Positions 15,822 to 24,112 of a stretch of 46,856 nt of DNA are shown piece after piece (the stretch's first letter is position 1; each line of letters opens with the position of its first letter). The notes beneath the pieces were generated by a model. That model did no database searches and had not been told where the DNA came from. It saw only the letters and a list, made by a program, of their open reading frames with translations. The position numbers and the translations under genes were made by a program. Origin of the DNA: Lachnospiraceae bacterium A4 (GTDB lineage: Bacteria; Bacillota; Clostridia; Lachnospirales; Lachnospiraceae); contig KE159527.1 of assembly GCA_000403215.2 (NCBI GenBank), positions 209,741 through 256,596 of the forward strand. Direction: 5' to 3'.

Positions 15822-17120
15822 TTACTTCCAGAAAAACCATTTTCTCTTCTTAGGTTTCTCCGCTTCTTCTGCCGGACTGTCCTCCTCATGCTGCTCCTCT
15901 GAGTTTTGCATCGCCATGTCACCTTCCTCAGAAGTTATTGTGCTCTGTACGGCTTCCTCTGCGTGTTCACTGCCTGTTATGCGGCTCTCATCGGACACAG
16001 CGTCCTCAAATACTGCTGCTTTTGATACAGAAATCTCTGATTCAGAAGACTTTGATTCAAAAGGCTCTGATTCAAAAGTCTTTGATTCAACTGCTTCTGA
16101 TTTATATGATTCTGATCCGACAGCTTCCTGCACACATGTTTCTGATTCAACTGCTTCTGTTACAGGCATCTCTTGTGCTGCGGCTTCGTCCGTCTTGACA
16201 TCAAACAGCGCGTTTACAAATTCATCTGCATTAAACTTCTGCAAATCTTCTATCGTCTCACCGACGCCGATATATTTTACAGGCACATTCAGCTCTGACT
16301 GTATCGCTACCGCGATACCGCCCTTTGCTGTACCATCCATTTTGGTGAGAATCACGCCTGTGAGATTTGCCACCTCGCCAAATTCTCTCGCCTGTGCAAG
16401 TGCATTCTGCCCGGTTGTACCATCCAGCACGATCAAATTTTCTCTGTGGGCGTTGGGAAACTCCCGGTCGATGATGCGGTTCATCTTCTTGAGCTCTTCC
16501 ATCAAGTTTTTCTTGTTGTGGAGGCGCCCTGCGGTATCACAGATCAGCACATCCACATTTCTGGCTTTTGCCGCGTTGACTGCGTCAAAGATCACAGAGG
16601 CAGGGTCCGCGCCGTCCGTTCCGCCAATCATGTCCACCCCCGCGCGGTGTGCCCACTCTGCCAACTGGTCTCCGGCAGCAGCCCTGAAGGTGTCCGCGGC
16701 GGCAATCAGTACTTTTTTGCCCTGTTTTTTCAAGATACCTGCAAGTTTTCCGACAGAGGTAGTCTTGCCTACACCGTTGACTCCTATGATAAATATGACA
16801 GACTGCTCCTTCTCAAAGTCATATGCGGTCTCTCCGACACGCATCTGCTCCTTGATGCTCTCAACCAGCAGTTCCTTACACTCAAACGGATGCCGCAGAT
16901 GCTTCTTTTTCACTTCCTCCTTCATGCGCTCAATAATATCATTGGTCGCATTGACACCGATATCCCCCATAATCAGGATTTCCTCCAACTCCTCATAGAA
17001 GTCGTCGTCAATCTCAGATGCGCCATAGAACACAGCGTCAATCCCTGCCACGATATTATCTCTTGTCTTTGTTAACCCTTCTTTTAGACGGCTGAAAAAT
17101 CCCTTTTTCTCCTCTGCCAT
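15822..17120 (-). CDS. ftsY: Signal recognition particle receptor FtsY, with an acidic C-terminal tail
   Basis: 432 residues. The SRP receptor GTPase docks ribosome-nascent chain complexes at the membrane. The N-terminus (GFFSRLKEGLTKTRDNI) is an amphipathic membrane helix, the N domain runs to about 100, and the G domain has GVNGVGKTTSVGKLA (113-127), AADTFRAAAGDQL, DTAGR and TKMDGTAKGG. The NG core ends near 309 with FVNALFDVK. A 123-residue tail rich in Glu and Ser follows, ending in basic-aromatic PKKRKWFFWK. Acidic extensions of FtsY are usually N-terminal (A domain), so this placement is unusual. The start at 17120 has AAAGGGGG upstream. Confidence 0.95.
   Translation of the reverse strand: MAEEKKGFFSRLKEGLTKTRDNIVAGIDAVFYGASEIDDDFYEELEEILIMGDIGVNATNDIIERMKEEVKKKHLRHPFECKELLVESIKEQMRVGETAYDFEKEQSVIFIIGVNGVGKTTSVGKLAGILKKQGKKVLIAAADTFRAAAGDQLAEWAHRAGVDMIGGTDGADPASVIFDAVNAAKARNVDVLICDTAGRLHNKKNLMEELKKMNRIIDREFPNAHRENLIVLDGTTGQNALAQAREFGEVANLTGVILTKMDGTAKGGIAVAIQSELNVPVKYIGVGETIEDLQKFNADEFVNALFDVKTDEAAAQEMPVTEAVESETCVQEAVGSESYKSEAVESKTFESEPFESKSSESEISVSKAAVFEDAVSDESRITGSEHAEEAVQSTITSEEGDMAMQNSEEQHEEDSPAEEAEKPKKRKWFFWK
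16021..16163. repeat. Degenerate short tandem repeats encoding the FtsY acidic tail
   Basis: Units of about 15-18 bases built on TCTGATTCAA / TTTGATTCAA recur through this stretch and encode ESKTFESEPFESKSSESE-like peptide. The reading frame is kept throughout. Such repeats can expand or contract without killing the NG core, which lies upstream. Confidence 0.6.
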
Positions 17121-17142
17121 CAGTGCGCCCCCTTTATTATTA

Positions 17143-17874
17143 TTATGATTCTTCCCAGTTATGATATACCGCCTGTACGTCGTCGTCCTCGTCAAGCATA
17201 TCAAGGGTTCTGTTTAAATTTTTGACAGCGGTCTCGTCTGTGAGTGAGACATAATTCTGCGGTATCATCGTGACCTCTGCGCTTGCCATCTCGATCTGCT
17301 TCTCCTGAAGCGCCTTGTACACCACATCAAAATCCTCTGGCATTGTGAGAATTTCGAAGCTGTCCTCCTCCTCTGCAAAGTCCTCTGCGCCCGCATCGAG
17401 CGCAATCATCATAAGGTCATCTGCACTCATACTGCACTCTTCTTTGTCAATGATAATCTGCCCCTTTTCATCAAACATAAAGGAGACGCACCCCTGTGTA
17501 CCAATACTGCCATTTCCCTTTGTAAAGGCACTTCTGACGTTCGCTGCGGTTCTGTTCTTGTTGTCTGTCAGCGCCTCCACAATGATTGCAATGCCGTTTG
17601 GACCATATCCCTCATATGTAACATGTTCGTAATTTACTGCATTTCCATCGCCGGCAGCCTTCTTGATACCGCGGTCGATCGTATCGTTTGGCATGTTGTT
17701 TGCCTTCGCTTTGGCAATCACCTGCGCCAGTTTGAAATTATTGGCGGGGTCGGGGCCTCCCTCCTTCACTGCAACTGCGATCTCACGCCCGATAATCGTA
17801 AAGATTTTTCCTTTCGCCGCGTCGTTCTTCTCTTTTTTGTGCTTAATGTTTGCAAATTTTGAATGTCCTGACAT
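17143..17874 (-). CDS. YebC/PmpR/TACO1 family protein
   Basis: 243 residues. The start [25 protein letters not shown] is diagnostic. Members act as transcriptional regulators or, as shown for several relatives, help ribosomes translate proline stretches. The later [14 protein letters not shown] and a C-terminal DDVQAVYHN also fit. The ATG at 17874 is preceded by GAAGGGAG. It lies 47 bases after the CorC-like gene and 22 before ftsY. Confidence 0.93.
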   Translation of the reverse strand: MSGHSKFANIKHKKEKNDAAKGKIFTIIGREIAVAVKEGGPDPANNFKLAQVIAKAKANNMPNDTIDRGIKKAAGDGNAVNYEHVTYEGYGPNGIAIIVEALTDNKNRTAANVRSAFTKGNGSIGTQGCVSFMFDEKGQIIIDKEECSMSADDLMMIALDAGAEDFAEEEDSFEILTMPEDFDVVYKALQEKQIEMASAEVTMIPQNYVSLTDETAVKNLNRTLDMLDEDDDVQAVYHNWEES

Positions 17875-17921
17875 GTTTTGTTCTCCCTTCACTTTTTCAA
17901 GTATTTCTATATCGCTTTGAT

Positions 17922-19304
17922 CTATGTATTTTCAGAGGTGCCTTCGTCCGCGTCTGCTTCCGGCTCCTCCTTTGCAGCTTTTGTGACCAGCACCGATTGT
18001 ATCACATTTTTCTCCACTTTTACAATCTTAAACAGATACCCGTCGATCTCAATCTCAGAGTTTTCATCTTCGTCCGGTATCCGGTCAAGTTTGGAGATCA
18101 GATATCCGTTGAGCGTCTCAAATTCTGTCTCGCCAAATGAAATGTCAAACCGTGCCTCCAAATCCTCCAGCTTCATGATGCCCTCAATGACATACTCGTT
18201 CTCACCCTTCTCCTCGATGTGATTTTCCTCGGGGTCGTACTCGTCCATGATATTACCGACAATCTCCTCCAGAATATCCTCCATCGTCACCAGGCCAGAA
18301 GTCTGCCCGTACTCGTCCATGACAATGACCATCTGATTCTTGCCCGACTGCATGCTTCGGAACAAATCGTCAATATTCTTGGTCTCAGGCACAAACACAG
18401 CCTCCCTCAGAAGCCCCTCCACAGTCCCGACCGGCTGATTCAAGCCCTCGTTATTGGTATGCATACGCATGGCGTCCTTCAAGTACAGCACCCCCACAAT
18501 GTGATCAAGGTTTTCTTCATAGACAGGATATCTGCTGTTGCTCTCCTCGAGCATAAAATCAAGTGCATCCTTAAACGGCATGGCACTGTCGATCGCCATA
18601 ATGTGATTGCGGTGTGTCATGATATCGTTTGCCTTCTTGTCGCCAAATTCAAAGATATTGGTGATCATCTCAACCTCTCCGGCTTCAAACACACCATGCT
18701 CATGCCCCTCCGTCACCATGGAGATGATTTCCTCCTCCGTGACATCCACCTGTTCCTCCTCATTGCGCAGCCCGAATATCCGCAGCAGGCCGTTTGCAGA
18801 GACCGCGATAATCCATGTGAGCGGATACAGCATCGTTCTTAGAAACTGTATATGGCGTATAAATTTGTACGCCCACGTATCCGGATATTTCTGCGCAAGC
18901 TTCTTGGGCAGGAGAATGCCAAACGTAAGAAGCACATACATGAGCAGGACAGACGCAAGAATCAGTGACAGCCAGCCCAAGAGCGTCTCACTGACCTCCT
19001 GCAGCACTGTCATCTGTTCAAGGCCCTTTCGGAGTGCTGCTGCCCATCTTGGCAGGAAAAAATACCCCATTACCAGCTCAATCAGCGTTGTAATCATCTG
19101 AATCGAATTGACATAGATGGTGGCGCGCTCAATAATCCGGTTCAGAAGAACGGACTTTTTGTCCTTGTCCTCCTCTGCCCTGCGGCTGATTTCCTTTTCA
19201 TTCATAAGGACGATCGCCTTGTTAAATCCAACAAGAACTGCCTCAATAAACAGCATCACCAAAAACAATATCACACTACCGGCCGAAGCCGCTCCATCGT
19301 CCAT
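17922..19304 (-). CDS. CorC/HlyC-type CNNM membrane protein
   Basis: 460 residues. A DUF21 membrane domain covers about 1-170 with hydrophobic helices and the conserved [14 protein letters not shown] cytoplasmic loop. Two CBS domains (about 205-330, [13 protein letters not shown] and [26 protein letters not shown]) follow, then a CorC_HlyC domain (about 350-430). The family is linked to magnesium or cobalt efflux rather than true haemolysis. The start at 19304 has AAAGGAGAG in front. It heads the run with yebC, ftsY, ilvA and YitT. A Glu/Asp-rich tail ends the protein. Confidence 0.9.
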   Translation of the reverse strand: MDDGAASAGSVILFLVMLFIEAVLVGFNKAIVLMNEKEISRRAEEDKDKKSVLLNRIIERATIYVNSIQMITTLIELVMGYFFLPRWAAALRKGLEQMTVLQEVSETLLGWLSLILASVLLMYVLLTFGILLPKKLAQKYPDTWAYKFIRHIQFLRTMLYPLTWIIAVSANGLLRIFGLRNEEEQVDVTEEEIISMVTEGHEHGVFEAGEVEMITNIFEFGDKKANDIMTHRNHIMAIDSAMPFKDALDFMLEESNSRYPVYEENLDHIVGVLYLKDAMRMHTNNEGLNQPVGTVEGLLREAVFVPETKNIDDLFRSMQSGKNQMVIVMDEYGQTSGLVTMEDILEEIVGNIMDEYDPEENHIEEKGENEYVIEGIMKLEDLEARFDISFGETEFETLNGYLISKLDRIPDEDENSEIEIDGYLFKIVKVEKNVIQSVLVTKAAKEEPEADADEGTSENT

Positions 19305-19381
19305 TTTCTACTTTCTCTCCTTTTCACTTTTGAATGTTAATACTTTTCTATTTTTATGAACAGAACTGTGCATAAAAACAG

Positions 19382-19413
19382 AAGGTGTAAACTGCTCTTG
19401 CAGACTACACCTT
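19382..19413 (-). terminator. Terminator after mazF
   Basis: AAGGTGTA (19382-19389) pairs with TACACCTT (19406-19413), with an inner CTGC/GCAG stem and TCTT loop. On the minus strand it is followed shortly by a T5 run. It separates the mazF end from the CorC-like gene. Confidence 0.75.
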
Positions 19414-19456
19414 ACTAATATAACATTACTATTGATAAACGTCAATATCCAAAGCC

Positions 19457-19798
19457 CTATGTATCAAGCTCAAGACTAATCTGTAAGGCTCTGTTGACTC
19501 TCTGCATAATCGGCGAGTCCAGATGGCATACCTTATCCTTCAGACGTTTCTTATCAATCGTTCTCAACTGTTCGAGCAAGATAACTGAATCCTTTACCAT
19601 GTCGTAATGTCCCGCATTCAGTTCTATATGCGTAGGCAGGTTCGCCTTGTTCATCTTCGATGTGATCGCCGCGCAGATGACCGTCGGGCTGTGCTTATTT
19701 CCCACATCATTTTGTATGATAAGTACAGGTCTCACGCCTCCCTGTTCAGAGCCTACGACCGGTCTTAAATCTGCATAATAAATATCTCCTCTTCTCAT
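19457..19798 (-). CDS. mazF: MazF/PemK-type endoribonuclease toxin
   Basis: 113 residues from ATG 19798. MazF cuts mRNA at short sequence motifs. [30 protein letters not shown] is the family N-terminus (Arg and Gly of the active-site loop), with ICAAITSK and a C-terminal LRTIDKKRL also typical. An ATG six bases earlier (19804) sits too close to GAGAGG, so 19798 is preferred. The gene follows alr as in many Firmicutes. Here the antitoxin gene normally placed between alr and the toxin is not visible: only 82 bases separate them. Confidence 0.92.
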   Translation of the reverse strand: MRRGDIYYADLRPVVGSEQGGVRPVLIIQNDVGNKHSPTVICAAITSKMNKANLPTHIELNAGHYDMVKDSVILLEQLRTIDKKRLKDKVCHLDSPIMQRVNRALQISLELDT

Positions 19799-19880
19799 TC
19801 TCATACACCTCTCTGTTGTTGTATGATACTATTTTTTCCAGCGGAGAATTTTTTATACAATTCTAATCACAAAAATTAAA

Positions 19881-21041
19881 CTATTCATAGATAAAAGTGC
19901 CGTCCAGCTTATAAATCCTAGGAATGCGCTTCCCGATATCACAGGCTAGCTCATAGTTGAATCTGCCTGACAGCCGCCCGAGCTCTTCCATCGTGATACA
20001 GGCGTCACCGTCTGTTCCGATCAGCGTCACCGGCGTGCCCACACAGACCGGCAGCGATATGTCCGTCACATCAATCATAAACTGATCCATACAGACACGC
20101 CCCAAGATCGGCGCCCGCTGTCCTTCGACCAGCACATACCCTGTGTTCGAAAGGCTTCTCGGATACCCGTCGCCATATCCGATACAGATTGTCGCAACCC
20201 TTGTAGGACGCTTTGTCGTAAAGGTTCCGCCGTAGCTGATTTCCTGCCCAGCCGGAACCGTCTTGACATACACGACGCGCGATCTTAGCGACAGCATGGG
20301 TTTTAACTGTATCTTCTCATCGGACTGTACTGTCTCTGACGGCCATAACCCATACAGGATAATCCCTGCCCGTACCGCGTTCATCTGCGCCTTTGGCATT
20401 TCGACGATGCCTGCACTGTTTGAACAGTGCTTCATTGGAATCTTGATCCCCAGCTCACGCTCAATCCGCTCTGCAAAGTCCTGAAACAGCGTCATCTGAT
20501 GATACGCTTTTGTGCGGTCTGCCTCATCTGCTGTCGCAAAGTGTGTGAAAATACCTTCGATCTCCAATCCGGGCAGTGCAAGAAGCTGCCTGACCAATGC
20601 CAGCCCCTCCTCGTCGGGATAAATGCCAATGCGGGTCATGCCTGTGTCGAGCTTAATGTGCACGCTGCACCGCTTTCCCAGCTTTACAGCGGCACGCGAC
20701 AGTTCCTCCGCAGCCTCAAGGGTAAAAACGGTAGCGCGCACGCCCTCATAAACCAGACGTTCATAGCTGTACGGAAACGTATAGCCCAAGATCAGAAGCG
20801 GCTTGCGGATTCCCTCTTCTTTCAATGCAAATGCCTCCTCCGCAGTGGCAACTGCATAGCCCCATACCTGCCTGTCATTTTCCAGTATCCGCGCAAGCTG
20901 TACGGCGCCATGTCCGTACCCGTCTGTCTTTAATACTGCTATGATCTGTGTTGTCCCGTCAATGCATTTCTTAATTTCTTCTATATTAAAGCGCAGCGCA
21001 TCCAGATCAATCTCTGCCCAAGCCCTGTCATAATGTTTCAT
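19881..21041 (-). CDS. alr: Alanine racemase
   Basis: 386 residues. It makes D-alanine for peptidoglycan. The PLP lysine is in AVLKTDGYGHGAVQL (near 38), and the second base Tyr is in YGGTFTTKRP (near 268). CIGYGDGYPRSLS and RVCMDQFMIDVT are conserved C-terminal motifs. The start MKHYDRAWAEIDLDAL at 21041 follows GGAGAG. It lies 21 bases after NnrDE and upstream of mazF, a widespread Firmicute order. Confidence 0.96.
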   Translation of the reverse strand: MKHYDRAWAEIDLDALRFNIEEIKKCIDGTTQIIAVLKTDGYGHGAVQLARILENDRQVWGYAVATAEEAFALKEEGIRKPLLILGYTFPYSYERLVYEGVRATVFTLEAAEELSRAAVKLGKRCSVHIKLDTGMTRIGIYPDEEGLALVRQLLALPGLEIEGIFTHFATADEADRTKAYHQMTLFQDFAERIERELGIKIPMKHCSNSAGIVEMPKAQMNAVRAGIILYGLWPSETVQSDEKIQLKPMLSLRSRVVYVKTVPAGQEISYGGTFTTKRPTRVATICIGYGDGYPRSLSNTGYVLVEGQRAPILGRVCMDQFMIDVTDISLPVCVGTPVTLIGTDGDACITMEELGRLSGRFNYELACDIGKRIPRIYKLDGTFIYE

Positions 21042-21062
21042 GCTCCCTAACTCTCCATTTCC

Positions 21063-22577
21063 CTATGATGTAATATTCTTTAGCGATTTGATGATATCCT
21101 GTGCCATGATAAAATATGCGGAAGTTCTTTTTCTCGCGTCATCGCCGGCAAGTCCATGTGCGTAAGTCCCCATCACGGCCGCCTCAAACCCACTGTAACC
21201 CTGCGCCAAAAGCCCTGCTATAATGCCTGTGAGCACATCGCCCGAACCCGCTGTCGCCATGCCGTCGTTTCCGCTTCCATTTAGATAAGTCAGCTTCCCT
21301 CTCTTTGTCACGATAGATCTGGCGTCCTTGCAAACCAGAGAGATATCATATTTTTTGGTAAATGTTTTACAACTGCCAATCAAGTCCTTCTTAATCTCTG
21401 TCACCGGGCATTTCTTCAATCTGGCAAATTCGCCCAAATGCGGTGTAAAGATAACATCATTATCCTTTTTTCTGCGTCCGTACTCAAACCTTCTTAAAAG
21501 CTCCTCCTTCTGCGACAGTATATTCAGCGCATCTGCATCAAGCACCAACGGTTTGTCACAAGTTTCAAGCGTCATTTCCAAGATGGCGTTCGCCTTTGCC
21601 GACATTGAAAGCCCCGGGCCGACAGCAACCACATCTGCCCACTCGACTGCTGACTGGAGTGTAATGAAATCCTCCTCACACAAATCCTCGCCATAAGTAT
21701 CCACAATCGCCTCCGGCAGCTTTTTTAACAGGCTGTCACGGTTCTCGGCTGCTGTAAAAATCCGAACCATTCCCGCCCCGGACCGGTAAGCGCTCAAAGC
21801 GGAAAGGAAGCAAGCCCCGCCCATATTCCTGCTGCCAGCAACCAGCAGCAGCTTCCCAAACGTTCCTTTATTGCCCGCGGGATTGCGCTCTGGAAACCGA
21901 AGGTCTTCTTTTACATCTGTAAAAGTGACAACTCCTGTCCGCTTGTTCTCCGTCACTGCACGGGGAATGCCGATCGGCACACAGATGACTTCACCCGCGC
22001 ACGAAGCCCCCGGATACAGCATCAGGCCCAATTTTCTGTATGCAAATGTGACTGTCATGTCCGCCTTCACGGCGCACCCCATGATACGCCCGTCATCTGC
22101 ATTGACGCCTGACGGGATATCGACTGCCACAAGCTTTGCCTTCGACGCATTCACCGCCTCGACTGCCTTTCTGTATTTGCCCTCAATCTCGCGCGTAATG
22201 CCAATGCCAAACAGGGCATCGACGATCACGTCATACAATATATGCTGTACCCCGTAATGAATCGGAATCGTTAACTTTTTCGCAGTCTCAAGCTGAACTG
22301 CCGCCTCCGGCGACAGCTTCGCGGAATCACCAATCATATTGATCTCTACATGGACTCCTTCCTCATGAAGAAGCCGTGCGACGGCAATTCCATCGCCGCC
22401 ATTATTGCCGCTGCCTGCCATGACGCCCACATAGATATCCCTGCCAAACCGGTCTAACAGCACCCTGACCGTCTCCAGCGCAGCACGCTCCATCAGGACA
22501 AGCGCGCCTATGCCATATTCCTCAATTGCCTTCTGGTCACAGGCTTTCATTTCCGCCGATGTCAATACATATTCCAT
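21063..22577 (-). CDS. Bifunctional NAD(P)H-hydrate epimerase / ADP-dependent dehydratase
   Basis: 504 residues. It repairs hydrated NADH and NADPH. The N-terminal YjeF_N epimerase domain (about 1-215) has GSGNNGGDGIAVARLL (near 52-67) and VDIPSGVNADDG. The C-terminal kinase-like dehydratase domain (about 230-500) has GPGLSMSAKAN, LDADALNIL and GSGDVLTGIIAGLL with its catalytic Asp. The ATG at 22577 (MEYVLTSAEMKACDQ) has GGGAGGG close upstream; a longer N-terminal extension has no ribosome site. The fused form is the usual one in bacteria and is often called nnr. Confidence 0.94.
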   Translation of the reverse strand: MEYVLTSAEMKACDQKAIEEYGIGALVLMERAALETVRVLLDRFGRDIYVGVMAGSGNNGGDGIAVARLLHEEGVHVEINMIGDSAKLSPEAAVQLETAKKLTIPIHYGVQHILYDVIVDALFGIGITREIEGKYRKAVEAVNASKAKLVAVDIPSGVNADDGRIMGCAVKADMTVTFAYRKLGLMLYPGASCAGEVICVPIGIPRAVTENKRTGVVTFTDVKEDLRFPERNPAGNKGTFGKLLLVAGSRNMGGACFLSALSAYRSGAGMVRIFTAAENRDSLLKKLPEAIVDTYGEDLCEEDFITLQSAVEWADVVAVGPGLSMSAKANAILEMTLETCDKPLVLDADALNILSQKEELLRRFEYGRRKKDNDVIFTPHLGEFARLKKCPVTEIKKDLIGSCKTFTKKYDISLVCKDARSIVTKRGKLTYLNGSGNDGMATAGSGDVLTGIIAGLLAQGYSGFEAAVMGTYAHGLAGDDARKRTSAYFIMAQDIIKSLKNITS

Positions 22578-22608
22578 AAGCCCTCCCATCCGAAAAACTC
22601 CCTGACAG

Positions 22609-23259
22609 CTATTCCTGCCTGGGAGTTTTTCCGCCAATCAAATCCTTTTCCTTATTTAATACATTTTTGGGGTCGTATTTCATATCAAACATATTGATTA
22701 CATCTGGTCCGAATATATCATGCATATAATTATACATCTCATCATTCCAGATCTCCTTCTGCTGCCTTAGAATAATCTTTTTCTTGAGCTGTACCTTAAA
22801 ATCAGAAACCCACTGGTTAATCTCATTGATCTCCCGCACATTCTGCTGAAGCCTGCCATAACACACCCGCATACTTGCCAGCATCAGTGCAAGATTTGCC
22901 TCATCAATCTGTTTGGGAATCTCCATAAGCTCATCATTGTAGTCCTCCATCTTCTGTTTGGACTCCTCAATCATGCGCTTATTCTCCTCCATCTTCTTTT
23001 CCTTCGCAGAGCTGTCCGGAAGCTCCATGATCGAGACGATTTCCTGCATCAGCTTCTTTTTGAAGGCTGCGAGACTCTTCAGCTCCGTGTTGAGCTTTCC
23101 CTGACGTTTGAGCACCTCATTGAGTTCCTCTTCAAGACGCTGGATCTCCTCATTTTCTCCCGCCTGCGTAAACAGCTTGTGCCATTGGTTGTCAAGCGTT
23201 AGAATCGGTATCTTTTTACCGACTAATGCCTCCCGAAAGACCTCATCCTCCTGTTCCAT
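22609..23259 (-). CDS. Coiled-coil protein of unknown function
   Basis: 216 residues, no signal peptide or membrane segment. About residues 35-120 are heptad-like and rich in Glu, Lys and Leu (NEEIQRLEEELNEVLKRQ). The N-terminus REALVGKKIPILTLDNQWHKLF and the C-terminus YMHDIFGPDVINMFDMKYDP flank it. I do not recognise a named family. It is cytoplasmic by appearance and tightly packed, 25 bases from rex and 31 from the hydrate repair gene, so it is likely part of the same operon. Confidence 0.75.
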   Translation of the reverse strand: MEQEDEVFREALVGKKIPILTLDNQWHKLFTQAGENEEIQRLEEELNEVLKRQGKLNTELKSLAAFKKKLMQEIVSIMELPDSSAKEKKMEENKRMIEESKQKMEDYNDELMEIPKQIDEANLALMLASMRVCYGRLQQNVREINEINQWVSDFKVQLKKKIILRQQKEIWNDEMYNYMHDIFGPDVINMFDMKYDPKNVLNKEKDLIGGKTPRQE

Positions 23260-23284
23260 CCTATAACCTTCTTTCCTATTATTA

Positions 23285-23911
23285 TCATTGGTTCATAATA
23301 CCATACGATAGCTTCATAAGACTGTCGGAAAGGTGTACATTCTCCACAACGATGCTTTCCGGCACATTCAAATCCACATGCGCAAAATTCCAAATGGCTT
23401 TGATGCTGCACCTGACAAGTATTTCAGCAGTCTTGACAGCACCATCCTTGGGTATGGTGAGCACTGCGATATCAATGTCATTCTCCCTGATAAACCGCTC
23501 TATGTTCTCCACAGGCTGCACTGCAATTCCTCTGATTTCCTTTTCATATAATGCAGGATTCTTGTCAAATATTCCTCTCAGAATAAATCCGCTGCGCTCA
23601 AAATTCATATAATTTGCAAGCGCCTGTCCCAGATTTCCCGCACCTATGATAATAAGATTATGTGTCTTGTTGAGTCCGAGTATCTTTGCAATCTCCTCAT
23701 ACAGATACTCTACATTATAGCCGTATCCCTGCTGGCCAAAACCGCCAAAATTATTAAAGTCCTGCCGAATCTGCGACGCAGTAACCTTCATCAGCTTACT
23801 CAAATCCTGTGATGATATCCGCTCGATACCACTGTCCTTCAGCTCACCCAGATACCTGTAATATCTGGGCAGTCTCGAGACAACCGCCTGTGATATATTC
23901 TTATCATCCAC
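23285..23911 (-). CDS. rex: Redox-sensing transcriptional repressor Rex
   Basis: 208 residues from GTG 23911. Rex binds DNA when NADH is low and releases it when NADH rises. The winged helix (ISQAVVSRLPRYYRYLGEL ... KVTASQIRQDF) is followed by GGFGQQGYGYNVE and the Rossmann loop IIGAGNLGQALANY (near 90-103). The GTG has GGAGGT seven bases upstream and gives the usual Rex length; upstream in-frame ATGs would add an unneeded tail. A Rex-like operator lies just upstream at 23935-23952, suggesting self-control. Confidence 0.95.
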   Translation of the reverse strand: MDDKNISQAVVSRLPRYYRYLGELKDSGIERISSQDLSKLMKVTASQIRQDFNNFGGFGQQGYGYNVEYLYEEIAKILGLNKTHNLIIIGAGNLGQALANYMNFERSGFILRGIFDKNPALYEKEIRGIAVQPVENIERFIRENDIDIAVLTIPKDGAVKTAEILVRCSIKAIWNFAHVDLNVPESIVVENVHLSDSLMKLSYGIMNQ

Positions 23912-23934
23912 GAGTCCTACCTCCATATACATAG

Positions 23935-23952
23935 TTGCCAAAAAAATAACAA
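23935..23952. promoter_or_regulatory. Candidate Rex operator
   Basis: TTGCCAAAAAAATAACAA matches the Clostridia Rex consensus TTGTTAANNNNTTAACAA at 11 of 14 fixed positions. It lies between the rex promoter and the rex ribosome site, where binding would block elongation or clearance. Confidence 0.45.
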
Positions 23953-23965
23953 AATATATAGCATA

Positions 23966-23994
23966 AGTATACAATATCGTTAAATACTTGTCAA
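23966..23994 (-). promoter_or_regulatory. Promoter of the rex operon
   Basis: On the minus strand TTGACA (23989-23994), a 17-base spacer and TATACT (23966-23971) make a near-consensus housekeeping promoter about 55 bases before the rex GTG. Confidence 0.75.
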
Positions 23995-24029
23995 ATCTTT
24001 TTCCGCATACGTTTCGCATACGATTCCGA

Positions 24030-24058
24030 TTGCTTTTATTGCGATTCTCTTTTATAAT
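24030..24058 (+). promoter_or_regulatory. Promoter of the ABC-F gene
   Basis: A consensus TATAAT at 24053-24058 has TTGCTT 17 bases upstream (24030-24035). It lies 54 bases before the ATG and diverges from the rex promoter. Two copies of GCATACG lie just upstream at 24005-24022. Confidence 0.6.
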
Positions 24059-24112
24059 GGATACTGGCAGTTTATACATCTTGAATTACAAAATTACATA
24101 AGGAGGTTCCAC

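Noticed and set aside
15916-16998. Long plus-strand reading frame of 360 codons opposite ftsY
   Set aside because: It is antisense to a clear FtsY GTPase core and its composition is the Ser/Ala-rich pattern expected from the complement of that gene. No ribosome site or family signature.
24001-24025. Direct GCATACG repeats considered as a regulatory iteron
   Set aside because: Only two short copies; they may be chance and no matching regulator is nearby.
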